64,000 nt of DNA from Rhodoligotrophos defluvii (GTDB lineage Bacteria > Pseudomonadota > Alphaproteobacteria > Rhizobiales > Im1), in NCBI RefSeq assembly GCF_005281615.1, contig NZ_SZZM01000001.1, positions 1,167,001 to 1,231,000 on the forward strand, in the 5' to 3' direction. Of this stretch, positions 33,833 through 42,372 are shown in pieces (position 1 is the stretch's first letter; each line of letters opens with the position of its first letter). A program made the position numbers and the translations under genes. A model generated the notes under the pieces. It ran no database searches. It worked only from the letters and a program-made list of their open reading frames with translations, and had not been told where the DNA came from.

Positions 33833-34711
33833 ATGTTCTTTCGAACGAACCAGTTCCAGTATACGGCCAAACCTGATCGGCCCGACCCCGTCTATGCCAA
33901 GAAGCTCCAGGAGGTCCTTGGAGGCCAGTGGGGCGAAATCAGCGTCATGATGACCTATCTCTTTCAGGGCTGGAATTGCCGCGCGCCGGCGAAATACCGC
34001 GACATGATCCTCGACATCGGTACCGAGGAGATCGCCCATGTCGAGATGCTCGCCACCATGATCGCCCGGCTTCTGGAGACCTCGCCCGTCGAGGCCAGGG
34101 AAGAGGCCGCCAAGAACTCCGCGGTGGGCGCGGTGCTCGGCGGGTCTCGCCTCGAGGATGTGCTCGTCTCCGGAATGAACCCGCAGCACGCGATCGTCTC
34201 CGGTCTTGGCGCCACGCCGACCGACAGCGTCGGCTATCCTTGGAACGCGCGCTATACGATCGCCTCCGGGAACCTGCTCGCCGATTTCCGCTTCAACGTG
34301 ACAGCAGAATCGCAGGGAAGGCTCCAGGTGTGCCGCCTCTATGAACTGACCGAAGATCCGGGCGTGCGCGATATGCTTTCCTTCCTGATCGCCCGTGACA
34401 CGATGCACCAGAACCAGTGGCTGGCGGCCATCGCCGAGCTCGAGGCGGACGGCTTGGACGAGACACCCGTCCCCGTCAGTTTCCCGCAAGGGCGCGAGAA
34501 GTCCGAGGTCGCATATCAGTTCTGGAACTGCTCCGGCGGTAGGGAGAGCGAGCAAGGCCGCTGGGCCAAGGGGCCGTCGCCCGACGGCAAAGGCGAGTTC
34601 GAATATTTGGCCGATCCCCGGCCCCTGGGCGAGACAGTCGAGGAGCTCTCGCCCGGCGATCCGCTTCTTCACGGAACGCCGAAAAAGCCCATGTCGCCGG
34701 CTGCGTCGTAG
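33833..34711 (+). CDS. Manganese catalase
   Basis: 292-residue non-heme catalase with a dimanganese site, splitting H2O2. Metal ligands visible: E35 (WGEISVMM), E66 and H69 (TEEIAHVEM), E159 (TAESQGRL) and H192 (DTMHQNQW). The first three have the same numbers as in the Lactobacillus plantarum enzyme. The C-terminal part (about 230-292) is the usual extended tail. ATG 33833 follows AAGGAGAG by 6 nt. A strong hairpin follows at 34736. Confidence 0.93.
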   Translation: MFFRTNQFQYTAKPDRPDPVYAKKLQEVLGGQWGEISVMMTYLFQGWNCRAPAKYRDMILDIGTEEIAHVEMLATMIARLLETSPVEAREEAAKNSAVGAVLGGSRLEDVLVSGMNPQHAIVSGLGATPTDSVGYPWNARYTIASGNLLADFRFNVTAESQGRLQVCRLYELTEDPGVRDMLSFLIARDTMHQNQWLAAIAELEADGLDETPVPVSFPQGREKSEVAYQFWNCSGGRESEQGRWAKGPSPDGKGEFEYLADPRPLGETVEELSPGDPLLHGTPKKPMSPAAS

Positions 34712-34735
34712 GATAGGTCCTCCCGTACACCGATC

Positions 34736-34765
34736 TGCCGGTGCGGGAAGATCCCCGCACCGGCA
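34736..34765 (+). terminator. Hairpin downstream of manganese catalase
   Basis: A 12-bp perfect stem, TGCCGGTGCGGG (34736-34747) with CCCGCACCGGCA (34754-34765), and a 6-nt loop, 24 nt after the catalase stop and 73 nt after-end of the convergent PRC-barrel gene. There is no good U tract, so it may be a weak or bidirectional terminator or an mRNA 3' stabiliser. Confidence 0.6.
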
Positions 34766-34838
34766 TTCCTCGTGGCGAGAGGTTGGCACCTGCCAGCCTC
34801 CCGCTCTGCTGTGTTGTTATGGGATCAGCGGAGCCTCG

Positions 34839-36308
34839 CTACTGCCAGACCCGCAGGCGTGCCTGCTCGTTCTCGCTGACCTGCCGGTAGCGGCCGGACT
34901 GATTGCGGAAATCGGTCTGGCTCTCGATGTCCTCTTGGGTCACACCGCGGATGACCAGCCGATCGCCGCGAACCCAGAAGCGCTCGACCGGGAGGGCAGC
35001 CTGGTCCTCGCCGATGCCGAGGAAGCCACCGCTTGAAACCACCAGCATTTGCCGGCCGGTCCGTGGGTTTCTGACCACATCTTGCACCTCGCCGAGCTCC
35101 TCGCCCCGCACATTCTGGATCTCCATACCCTCGAGCTCAGCCACACGCACTGGGCGCATGCTGGCTTGTTGCTCCTGAGCGGCCGTCTGATCCTGGTTCA
35201 TTCGGTTCTGGTTGGCGCCCTCCGCGGTGGTCTGCTGTTGCGGCTGCTGTCCCGTGGCTTGGTTCTGCTGCCCCGTGGCTTGGTTCCGCTGCCTTGCCTG
35301 GTCGCCCGTTGCTTGCTCGAACCGGACATTCGGTTGACCCTGAGGTTGATTGATCACGACACGCGGCTCGGCTCGTTCGTACCTCACCTGCGGCTGACCC
35401 TGCCTCTGCACTTGTACGTTGGGCTGGCCTTGGCTTTGAGAAACATTGACCTCCGCCTGGTCGCGCTCGACCTGGACCTGGGGCTGCTGCTGCGGCTCCT
35501 CGATACGGACGCGCGGCTGTGGCTGGTTGACCTCGACCTGCGGCTGGGCCATGGCGACATTCACGTCTGGCCGCGGCATCCGCACCACGATCTCAGGCTG
35601 GGGAATATCCACGGTCACCGTCGGCTGAGGCTGGCGCACGAGAATCTCGGGCTGCGCTTGTGTGACTGTGACATCGGGCTGTGCCTGGCGCACATTGACT
35701 TGAGGCGCAGCCTGCTGCATGCGCACCGTGGGCGCATCCTGCTGCACCACGATCTGCGCCGCGTCTGACTGTGCGGTCGTATTGCCCGGGGCAGCGGTCG
35801 CCACCTGGATCTCCTGGTCCTGATTGGCCTCCCTCAGGCCCTGTTGGCGCTCGCCATAGGCGGGAAGCTGTCCCAACCGATCCTCCTGCACGTTCCGCAG
35901 GTACAGTCGATCGTCCTGGAACGCGAGTTGCCGGATCGACAGTAAGCGCTCCTCCTGCTGACCTTGCGCTTGCTGCTGGCCTTGCGCCTGCTGCTGGCCT
36001 GCGGCTTGAGTCCGGTCCATGCTCTGAAGGATCAGCACCACGAACGGCTCGTCGTTTTGGTCGAACACCACCGCATCGATGCGCCCCACCACTTGTCCGC
36101 GCGAGTCATGGACGCTTTGCCCCTCGAGCTCAGAGACCCGCAGCGTTTGAGCTTGCGAGGCAGCGGCATTTCTGGCCGTTCTGCCCTGCTGATCCGCCCG
36201 CTGCTGATTGGCTTGGCGGGCTTGTGTGTCGCCGGACTGTGTCTGGGCCATTGCCCCTGCCGGCAAGAGAGCTGTTGATACAAGTAGGGCTGCTAGCAGA
36301 GCTTTCAT
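34839..36308 (-). CDS. Secreted PRC-barrel protein with a 9-residue Gln/Pro/Val repeat
   Basis: 489 residues. Signal peptide MKALLAALLVSTALLPAGAMA; a first PRC-barrel-like domain at about 56-100 (LRVSELEGQSVHDSRGQVVG) continuing after a QQAQG-rich insert; a central repeat of about 13 units with consensus QPxVxVxQx at about 190-330; a Gln/Asn-rich linker; and a second PRC-barrel at about 390-460 (VRVAELEGMEIQNVRGEELG). PRC barrels bind partner proteins or peptides. The alternating V/x pattern suggests extended beta strands. Located beside stress genes and probably periplasmic or envelope-associated; its role is unknown. Confidence 0.85.
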   Translation of the reverse strand: MKALLAALLVSTALLPAGAMAQTQSGDTQARQANQQRADQQGRTARNAAASQAQTLRVSELEGQSVHDSRGQVVGRIDAVVFDQNDEPFVVLILQSMDRTQAAGQQQAQGQQQAQGQQEERLLSIRQLAFQDDRLYLRNVQEDRLGQLPAYGERQQGLREANQDQEIQVATAAPGNTTAQSDAAQIVVQQDAPTVRMQQAAPQVNVRQAQPDVTVTQAQPEILVRQPQPTVTVDIPQPEIVVRMPRPDVNVAMAQPQVEVNQPQPRVRIEEPQQQPQVQVERDQAEVNVSQSQGQPNVQVQRQGQPQVRYERAEPRVVINQPQGQPNVRFEQATGDQARQRNQATGQQNQATGQQPQQQTTAEGANQNRMNQDQTAAQEQQASMRPVRVAELEGMEIQNVRGEELGEVQDVVRNPRTGRQMLVVSSGGFLGIGEDQAALPVERFWVRGDRLVIRGVTQEDIESQTDFRNQSGRYRQVSENEQARLRVWQ

Positions 36309-36519
36309 CTGCGTTCTCCTATGACGTTATTGGTGAATGTTGAGGCCTGAAGCATCTGAACAGGCCATACGAAGATGTACCCGATCGCATCGATCGAGCT
36401 ATTCTTCCTTGGACATTCGGAGTCTCAACCGAATGACAAGGGGTCAACGATGAGTCGCCAGGGGTGTTCCCGAAAAAGCCGCAATGTGTGCCGAGCAGCT
36501 TCCGTTCCGGCTGGCGCTC

Positions 36520-37044
36520 TTATTGCCCGGGTTTGTGGACGGACTGGAATGCGTTGCCGGCCGCGCCACTTCCGGTGTTGATGGCTGTAAAGGTGCCGTC
36601 GGTTTCGAGCACAACCGCATCGGCCTTCGAAAGATCATCCAGTCCGTGCTCGCGCAACGCGGCCAGAACCTCCTCCCGCGTGACCCGCTGCTTGACGAGC
36701 ACGTCGGGCAGAACCTCGCCGCGAAGGACCAGCAGTGTCGGCTGGGACTTGACGATGCCCTGGAACCACGGCCAGCGGACGGAGGCGAAGGTGACCGCAT
36801 ATTGCAGCGAACATAGCAGAAAGAACGCGAGCAGCCCTTCGGACAGGGCAATGCTGCTGTCGAGCAGGACGGTTGCGAGCGTTGAGCCCAAGGCAACCGT
36901 CACCACCAGGTCGAAGGCGTTCATTTTCGACAATGTGCGCTTGCCCGTTACGCGCAACAGGAATACGAGACCGATATAGGCGGCAGTACCGACGATGAGA
37001 ATCCGGATGTGGTCAACCCAGTCATCCAGGAACATCTGCGTCAA
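36520..37044 (-). CDS. DUF421 (YetF-like) membrane protein
   Basis: 174-residue protein. Two or three N-terminal helices (ILIVGTAAYIGLVFLLRVTG; LVVTVALGSTLATVLLD; LLAFFLLCSLQYAVTFA) are followed by a cytoplasmic DUF421 domain (LLVLRGEVLPDVLVKQRVTREEVLAALREHG; KADAVVLETDG). The family is widespread with poorly known function; in Bacillus members link to spore properties, not relevant here. Its start overlaps the stop of the small secreted protein gene by 4 nt, so the two are one unit. Confidence 0.85.
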   Translation of the reverse strand: MTQMFLDDWVDHIRILIVGTAAYIGLVFLLRVTGKRTLSKMNAFDLVVTVALGSTLATVLLDSSIALSEGLLAFFLLCSLQYAVTFASVRWPWFQGIVKSQPTLLVLRGEVLPDVLVKQRVTREEVLAALREHGLDDLSKADAVVLETDGTFTAINTGSGAAGNAFQSVHKPGQ

Positions 37045-37346
37045 CCTCGGTTGAGCTCATCGCAGCGGACCCACCACTTCTCAGGCAAGGCGGCATCGCG
37101 CAAACGCTGCAAGATGCCGGGATCGCCGCCGGAGAAATCCAGCACACAGAGCCGGCCCGCATCGACCTCGACAGGCGTTATGGCAAGCGGCCGGCACCCT
37201 TCGGGCTTCAGCTGCCCGTCGCTTCGAATGACCTGCTCCAAAGCCTGCTGCGTTTCGCACGCCGTGATCTGCTCCTGCGCGAGGCTGCCGGAGGCAGGCA
37301 GGAGCATCAAGCCGGCCAAAATTCCGATTGTGCGCATTTGAACCAT
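37041..37346 (-). CDS. Small secreted hypothetical protein
   Basis: 101 residues with a signal peptide (MRTIGILAGLMLLPASGSLAQ) and four cysteines in the mature part (ACETQ, EGCRPL, LCVLD, RCDEL), which could form two disulfides in the periplasm. No family is recognised. It is upstream of and overlapping the DUF421 gene (ATGA at 37041-37044), so the two may function together. Confidence 0.6.
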   Translation of the reverse strand: MVQMRTIGILAGLMLLPASGSLAQEQITACETQQALEQVIRSDGQLKPEGCRPLAITPVEVDAGRLCVLDFSGGDPGILQRLRDAALPEKWWVRCDELNRG

Positions 37347-37679
37347 TTGCGGACTCCCGATAAGCTTCCATCGGCCTTGCGATTAGGCGCGGCGACCCGA
37401 GCTCCGGTCGCCCTACGCCTGCTGGGCTTGCCGCCGACGCAAGCGTTCGCATGTCGACTCTCGTCGTCTACAGGTGCAGACTGAAAAGCGGGCCGCTTCG
37501 CGTCTTGAGCGGATCCGCTGGCTGCCCGCAGCCCAGATTTTGATCGCCGCCAGCAGCTACCAAATGAAAGTCGTTCCTGGGAAGACGTTCCCCGAAAGTG
37601 GCAAGATTTTCATCGAGGCAGCACGTCGAGCAGCGGCCGGGAGCCACCGGCAAGGTCTGGCTATCAGGTAATATCGTGC
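37347..37679. other. Intergenic region with a hairpin
   Basis: 333 nt without a convincing gene. It holds an inverted repeat GGCGACC (37391-37397)/GGTCGCC (37406-37412) with an 8-nt spacer, about 45 nt upstream of the small secreted protein gene. This may terminate readthrough from the aldehyde dehydrogenase operon. Open frames here lack ribosome sites and family features. Confidence 0.4.
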
Positions 37680-39113
37680 TCAGGCAAAGGTGTATGAGGT
37701 CTTTATGGAAGTATAGAACTCAGAAGCGTAGCGGCCCTGTTCGCGCGGTCCGTAGCTCGAACCTTTGCGGCCGCCAAATGGCACATGGAAATCAATGCCC
37801 GCGGTCGGCAGGTTCACCATCACGAGACCCGCTTCCGCATTGCGCTTGAAATGAGTGGCATGTTTCAAGCTGGTTGTGCAGATGCCGGACGACAAGCCGA
37901 AGGGCGTGTCGTTTGCGATCGCCAGCGCCTCGTCATAGTCCTTGACCCGGATGACCGAAGCGACCGGCCCGAATATTTCCTCGCGGCTTATGCGCATGCC
38001 GTTCGTGGCGTCAATGAAGAGCGCAGGCTGCAGATAGAAGCCGCGCGTTGCACGATTCAGCCGCTGTCCGCCGAATGCCAACCTGGCGCCTTCATCGCGG
38101 CCGATGGCAATGTATTGCTCGTCCTGCTCGAGCTGGGCTTGGTCAACGACAGGGCCAATGTGCGTCCCGACCTTCAAGGCATCGTCGACGACGAGACCCT
38201 TCATTCTCTCGGCCATCGCGGCCACGAACCGGTCGTGAATGGCTTCGGTGACCACAAGCCGCGAGGACGCCGTACAGCGCTGGCCCGTGGAGTAGAACGC
38301 TCCATTGACCGCACACTCCACCGCCACCGTCAGATCGGCGTCATCTAGCACCACGAGCGGATTCTTCCCGCTCATTTCGAGTTGGAACTTCCGATTGTGT
38401 TCGATCGATGCAGTAGCAACGCGCTTCCCGGTTGCGGCTGAACCGGTGAAGGTGATGGCGGAGACGTCGGGGCTGTCTAGCATGGTCTGACCCACCACGG
38501 ATCCCTTGCCCATGACGAGATTGAGTACGCCCCTGGGCAGACCTGAGCGATGAAGGATGTCGACGAGCGCCCAAGCAGAGGCGGGGGTGAGGTCAGCCGG
38601 CTTGAACACGACCGTGTTGCCATAGCAGAGCGCGGGGGCGATCTTCCACGCGGGGATGGCGATCGGAAAGTTCCAGGGCGTGATGATGCCGACCACACCG
38701 ACGCCCTCCCGCGTGATCTCGATGCTGACATTCGGCCGGGTGCTGGGTATCGCCTCTCCTGCCAGCCGAAGCGCCTCGCCGGCAAAGAAATCGAAGATCT
38801 GTCCTGCGCGCGTCACCTCGCCGATCGCTTCGGCCCGCGTTTTGCCTTCCTCGCGCGCCAGCAGCCTGCCCAACTCGTCCTTGCGCGCGAATATTTCATC
38901 GGCGCTCTTGCGCAGCACGGCGTGCCGCTCCAGTAGCCCCGACCGCGACCATGCGGGAAATGCCGCCTTCGCGGCTGAAATTGCGGCTTCCACGTCGGCC
39001 TTCGTCGCCCGGGCGTAGCAGCCGACGACATCGTCGAGGTTCGACGGATTGATGTTTAAAGCGGGCTCGCCCTCCACCCATTCGCCATCGATCAAGTTGC
39101 GATGCAGATCCAT
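37680..39113 (-). CDS. NAD(P)-dependent aldehyde dehydrogenase
   Basis: 477-residue ALDH. TPWNFPIAIPAWKIAPAL (cofactor), general base E246 in LEMSGKNP (the family usually has LELGGK), catalytic C280 in GQRCTASSR, and PFGGRKGSSYGPREQG near the C-terminus. This group includes 2-oxoglutarate-semialdehyde dehydrogenases of sugar and hydroxyproline degradation, but the substrate is not fixed. It is the last gene of a minus-strand set with the quinone oxidoreductase (71 nt upstream) and the RraA-like protein. Confidence 0.88.
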   Translation of the reverse strand: MDLHRNLIDGEWVEGEPALNINPSNLDDVVGCYARATKADVEAAISAAKAAFPAWSRSGLLERHAVLRKSADEIFARKDELGRLLAREEGKTRAEAIGEVTRAGQIFDFFAGEALRLAGEAIPSTRPNVSIEITREGVGVVGIITPWNFPIAIPAWKIAPALCYGNTVVFKPADLTPASAWALVDILHRSGLPRGVLNLVMGKGSVVGQTMLDSPDVSAITFTGSAATGKRVATASIEHNRKFQLEMSGKNPLVVLDDADLTVAVECAVNGAFYSTGQRCTASSRLVVTEAIHDRFVAAMAERMKGLVVDDALKVGTHIGPVVDQAQLEQDEQYIAIGRDEGARLAFGGQRLNRATRGFYLQPALFIDATNGMRISREEIFGPVASVIRVKDYDEALAIANDTPFGLSSGICTTSLKHATHFKRNAEAGLVMVNLPTAGIDFHVPFGGRKGSSYGPREQGRYASEFYTSIKTSYTFA

Positions 39114-39184
39114 GTCCGCTCCCTATAAACCTCGAACCGAAGTTTTACGGCCGTGCCGCGCCTTGCAGCGGCCGGCAATCGGCC

Positions 39185-40159
39185 TCAGGGCAGCAGAACC
39201 GTCGACCCTGTCGTCTTGCTCGACTCCAGATCGCGGTGCGCTCGAGCCGCGTCTTTCAGAGGGTAGGTCTGCCGGACATCGACTTTGACCTTTCCGCTGG
39301 CGACCATGGCGAACACATCCCTGGCCGCCGCTTCCAGATCTTCGCGCCTGGCCACATAGGTCGCCAGAATCGGGCGTGTGACATAAAGCGAACCCTTGGC
39401 AGCAAGCTGGCTGATGGCGAAGGGCGGAACGGCGCCGGACGTATTGCCGAAGCTGACCATAAGCCCGCGCGGCCGCAGGCAGTCGAGCGAACTCTCCCAG
39501 GTCGCCTTGCCCACCGAGTCATAGACGACCGGGACCCCGGCGCCGCCGGTGAGTTCGCGCACGCGCTCTGTAACGTTCTCCTTTTTGTAGATGATCGTGT
39601 GAGTGCAGCCGTGCGCTTTTGCGATCGCGGCCTTTTCCTCGCTGCTCACGGTGCCGATGACCGTCACGCCGAGTGCATTCAGCCACTGGCAGGCAATGAG
39701 GCCAACCCCGCCCGCGGCGGCTTGCAGCAGCACCGTCTCCCCCGCCTGTACCTTGTAAGTCTGGTGGATCAGGAACTGCACCGTCATGCCTTTCAGCAGC
39801 ATCGCCGCAGCCTGCTGATCAGCGACATGGTCCGGCAGCTTCACCAGCGGAGCGGCGGGCATGACCCGTTCCTCGGCATAGGCGCCAGCCGGTCCGGTCG
39901 CATAAGCAACACGGTCCCCCACCTCCACGTGAGTGACGCCGGGACCCACGGCCTGAACAATGCCGGCAGCCTCCAAGCCAATGCCTCCCGGCAGCGGAAC
40001 GGGATAGAGGCCCGTGCGCTGGTAGACGTCGATATAGTTGAGCCCAACGGCCGTCTGGCGCACGCGAACCTCGCCTTGACCCGGCTCGCCGAGCTCTACC
40101 TCTTCCCACCCCAGGACCTCGGGGCCGCCCGTCTCATGAATGCGGATTGCTTTGCTCAT
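39185..40159 (-). CDS. Zinc-independent NADPH:quinone oxidoreductase (QOR, MDR family)
   Basis: 324-residue medium-chain reductase. The N-terminal GroES-like domain has GLNYIDVYQRTGLYPVPLPG and lacks zinc-binding cysteines; the Rossmann motif is LLQAAAGGVGLIACQWLNALG. The C-terminal segment HRDLESSKTTGSTVLL is typical of QOR. It reduces quinones or enals with NADPH. It lies between the RraA-like and aldehyde dehydrogenase genes on the same strand. Confidence 0.9.
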   Translation of the reverse strand: MSKAIRIHETGGPEVLGWEEVELGEPGQGEVRVRQTAVGLNYIDVYQRTGLYPVPLPGGIGLEAAGIVQAVGPGVTHVEVGDRVAYATGPAGAYAEERVMPAAPLVKLPDHVADQQAAAMLLKGMTVQFLIHQTYKVQAGETVLLQAAAGGVGLIACQWLNALGVTVIGTVSSEEKAAIAKAHGCTHTIIYKKENVTERVRELTGGAGVPVVYDSVGKATWESSLDCLRPRGLMVSFGNTSGAVPPFAISQLAAKGSLYVTRPILATYVARREDLEAAARDVFAMVASGKVKVDVRQTYPLKDAARAHRDLESSKTTGSTVLLP

Positions 40160-40217
40160 AATGCTTCAATGCTTCCTTGAATTGCGAACAAGCGCGGAGG
40201 GCGTGGTGTGGCGAAGC

Positions 40218-40928
40218 TCAGACCTCGCCCGCCGCTTCGATATCTTTCAGGTGTTGACGGAAGCCGTAGCCCGGCTCTCGCTGTTGCCTTGCCAGATATT
40301 CCCTGAAGCGGGTCTGATCGCGATAGCTCCGGCCTTCCCGCATAGCCTTCAATTGGCGCGCCTCGGTGTCTCGATAGGCCACGGCAGCAGCGATGATCTC
40401 CTCCAGCCGATCTTCGGCCAGGAACAGAACACCGTTTGCATCGGCAACCACGATGTCGGAGCGGGTGACGTGCTGCTGCCCTATCACCGCGCGGGTGAAC
40501 GCGTCGGGCGGGCGCACATGAAGCCGCTGCGGGCCGGTGGGAAGCGAGCCCATGCTGAAGACCGGAAACCCGATCTCCCTCAACTCCTTGCTGTCGCGGT
40601 GAAGGCCCCAGATCACGAAGCCTGCGACACCTGCAGCCTTGGCCTCGAGCAGTACGATATCGCCGATACAGGCCTCATCCAGGCGGCCGCCATTGTCGAT
40701 GACGATGACGTCCCCGGGTTCGGCCCGCTCGAGCGCTTCGAAGAAGATGTCGATGCTGCCCACATGCCGCACCGGCAGCGCCCGGCCGCGACACTCCATT
40801 TCGGGGTTAAGGGCCGTGATGGCCGGCGGCGCAAACCGGATGGGATTCCCGGTGCGTAAGCAGCCGTCGGCCAGATGCGGCCCCGTGAGCGTCTTCAATG
40901 TCTCGAGCAGCGATTTGTCCAAGATCAT
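40218..40928 (-). CDS. RraA/HMG-aldolase-like protein
   Basis: 236-residue member of the RraA-like family, which includes 4-hydroxy-4-methyl-2-oxoglutarate aldolase/oxaloacetate decarboxylase. The pyruvate/metal site pattern is present: [20 protein letters not shown] followed by GLHRDSKEL (R-D pair). With the downstream aldehyde dehydrogenase and oxidoreductase it suggests 2-oxo-acid metabolism. The start is uncertain: GGGAGG is only 1 nt before ATG 40928, so the TTG 7 codon-bases later may be used. Confidence 0.8.
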   Translation of the reverse strand: MILDKSLLETLKTLTGPHLADGCLRTGNPIRFAPPAITALNPEMECRGRALPVRHVGSIDIFFEALERAEPGDVIVIDNGGRLDEACIGDIVLLEAKAAGVAGFVIWGLHRDSKELREIGFPVFSMGSLPTGPQRLHVRPPDAFTRAVIGQQHVTRSDIVVADANGVLFLAEDRLEEIIAAAVAYRDTEARQLKAMREGRSYRDQTRFREYLARQQREPGYGFRQHLKDIEAAGEV

Positions 40929-41277
40929 ACCTCCCTGAGCCCGCATGCGGGAACCAGATGGGATAGGGGAAGCCGCGCAATGCCAGCTGCCGCACTCCTC
41001 CTGCATCCGGCGCGCTCGTTTGATCGAGGAAACCTATCAACCCCACTCAATTCTGAGAAACGAATAGTCTTGAAGTACGAATTTCGATAAACGGAACGAT
41101 CGTCCATCACCAAGTCGATATGGGCGTCGGAGGATGCCGATGACCCCGACATATTCGCTAAATCGAACGGTTACTTCTCAATTATTCATTTTACGCGGGT
41201 GAAGCCGCAGAAGTAGATTGTAAACAAGGCCGCGCCTTGTGCACCCAACAGCAGAAACTCCCCTTCCAGAGACAAAC
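40929..41277. other. Divergent intergenic region, AT-rich
   Basis: 349 nt between the RraA-like gene and the DMT transporter unit. About 41040-41230 is clearly richer in A/T than its surroundings and probably holds promoters for both directions. Short palindromes such as ACGATCGT and CGAATTTCG occur, but no operator could be assigned. Confidence 0.4.
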
Positions 41278-41397
41278 ATGAACATCCAAATCCTAGCCAC
41301 CGCGGGTATCGGTGGTCGCACGCCCTTGCTGCCAGGTGAGCGCAACGTCGATGCTGTCCGCATCCTTCGGGTGCTGCGCACCGGGGCCGCGTCATGA
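41278..41397 (+). CDS. Small ORF (39 aa) overlapping the DMT transporter start
   Basis: ATG 41278 opens a 39-codon frame (beginning MNIQILATAGIGGRTP) whose stop overlaps the transporter start by ATGA (41394-41397). No strong ribosome site is visible. It may be a leader peptide or translational coupler, or chance. No domain is recognised. Confidence 0.3.
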   Translation: MNIQILATAGIGGRTPLLPGERNVDAVRILRVLRTGAAS

Positions 41398-42326
41398 AAG
41401 CCGGATCCGTCGCCCATTCCACATCGAGGGCTCAGAGCACGTGGCTACTGGGCGTGCTATGCGGCCTCGCTGTCGCCCTCATCTGGTCGGGTTGGTCCGT
41501 CGCTACGCGCTTTGCGATGAAGACCCATCTCGCGCCGGCCGACGTGACCTTTCTTCGGTTCGGGGTCTCTGCGCTCTTTCTGTGGCCTGTTCTGGTACAT
41601 CACGGGTTGGGGTTGAAGCGGATTGGCGTCGGGAAGACACTCGTCATGCTGATCGGCGCCGGGGTGCCGTTCATGATGACTGCATCGATCGGCATGCGCT
41701 TTGCGCCGGCATCCCATGTCGCAACACTGATGATTGGCTCGATGCCCATCTTCGTCGCTCTTCTGTCCGCCCTTCTGTACAACGAGCGGTTCAGTCAGCT
41801 GCAAGTCTGGGGCCTGGTTGCTGTTATTGGCGGCGCGGCCTGCATGGGCGGCCACGCGTTGATCGCAGATCGGGGCGAGGGCGCGTGGCGAGGTGACCTC
41901 CTCTTTGTTTGCGGAGGGCTGCTCTTCGCGAGCTACACCGTGGCGCAGCGGCGTTCCGGCATCAGCCCGTGGCACGCAACGGCATTGGTGAATGTCGCTT
42001 CCGCGCTGATCTTCTCTCCGGTCTATTTCCTATTTCTGCATCCCAAGATCTTCGGAGCACCGCTCCAAGACGTTTTGTTCCAGGTGATCGCACAGGGCAT
42101 TTGCGTCGCTATTCTCGCCATGTTCTTCTACGCGGAGGCGGTGCGCAGGCTCGGTGCCTCGCGTGCGGCTATCTTCGGGGCCTTGGTTCCCGCCCTTGCC
42201 GTCCTGCTCGGCATGCCCTTTCTCGGCGAGTTCCCCAGCATGGTCACCTTGGCCGGAATCGCACTCGTTATTGCCGGGGTCCTTCTCGTGGTGACCGGCG
42301 CCAGCCGCAAGCCGGAGCAGCCGTGA
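41394..42326 (+). CDS. DMT superfamily (EamA) transporter
   Basis: 310-residue inner-membrane protein with two EamA repeats and about ten helices (first: LLGVLCGLAVALIWSGWSVA; last: MVTLAGIALVIAGVLLVV). Members are mostly metabolite exporters. The start at 41394 overlaps a short upstream ORF. It converges on the LysR gene, with 46 nt between stops. The substrate is unknown. Confidence 0.88.
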   Translation: MKAGSVAHSTSRAQSTWLLGVLCGLAVALIWSGWSVATRFAMKTHLAPADVTFLRFGVSALFLWPVLVHHGLGLKRIGVGKTLVMLIGAGVPFMMTASIGMRFAPASHVATLMIGSMPIFVALLSALLYNERFSQLQVWGLVAVIGGAACMGGHALIADRGEGAWRGDLLFVCGGLLFASYTVAQRRSGISPWHATALVNVASALIFSPVYFLFLHPKIFGAPLQDVLFQVIAQGICVAILAMFFYAEAVRRLGASRAAIFGALVPALAVLLGMPFLGEFPSMVTLAGIALVIAGVLLVVTGASRKPEQP

Positions 42327-42372
42327 AGGAGCAACTGGATTCCGAGCTGGCTTGGGCTGTTCGAGCCGTCTC

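Noticed and set aside
35049-35768. Leu/Arg-rich 239-codon open frame opposite the repeat protein
   Set aside because: It is the antisense image of the QPxVxV repeat; its apparent periodicity is inherited from that gene.
37474-37671. 65-codon plus-strand open frame in the intergenic region
   Set aside because: No ribosome site, no family features, and a composition like non-coding DNA.
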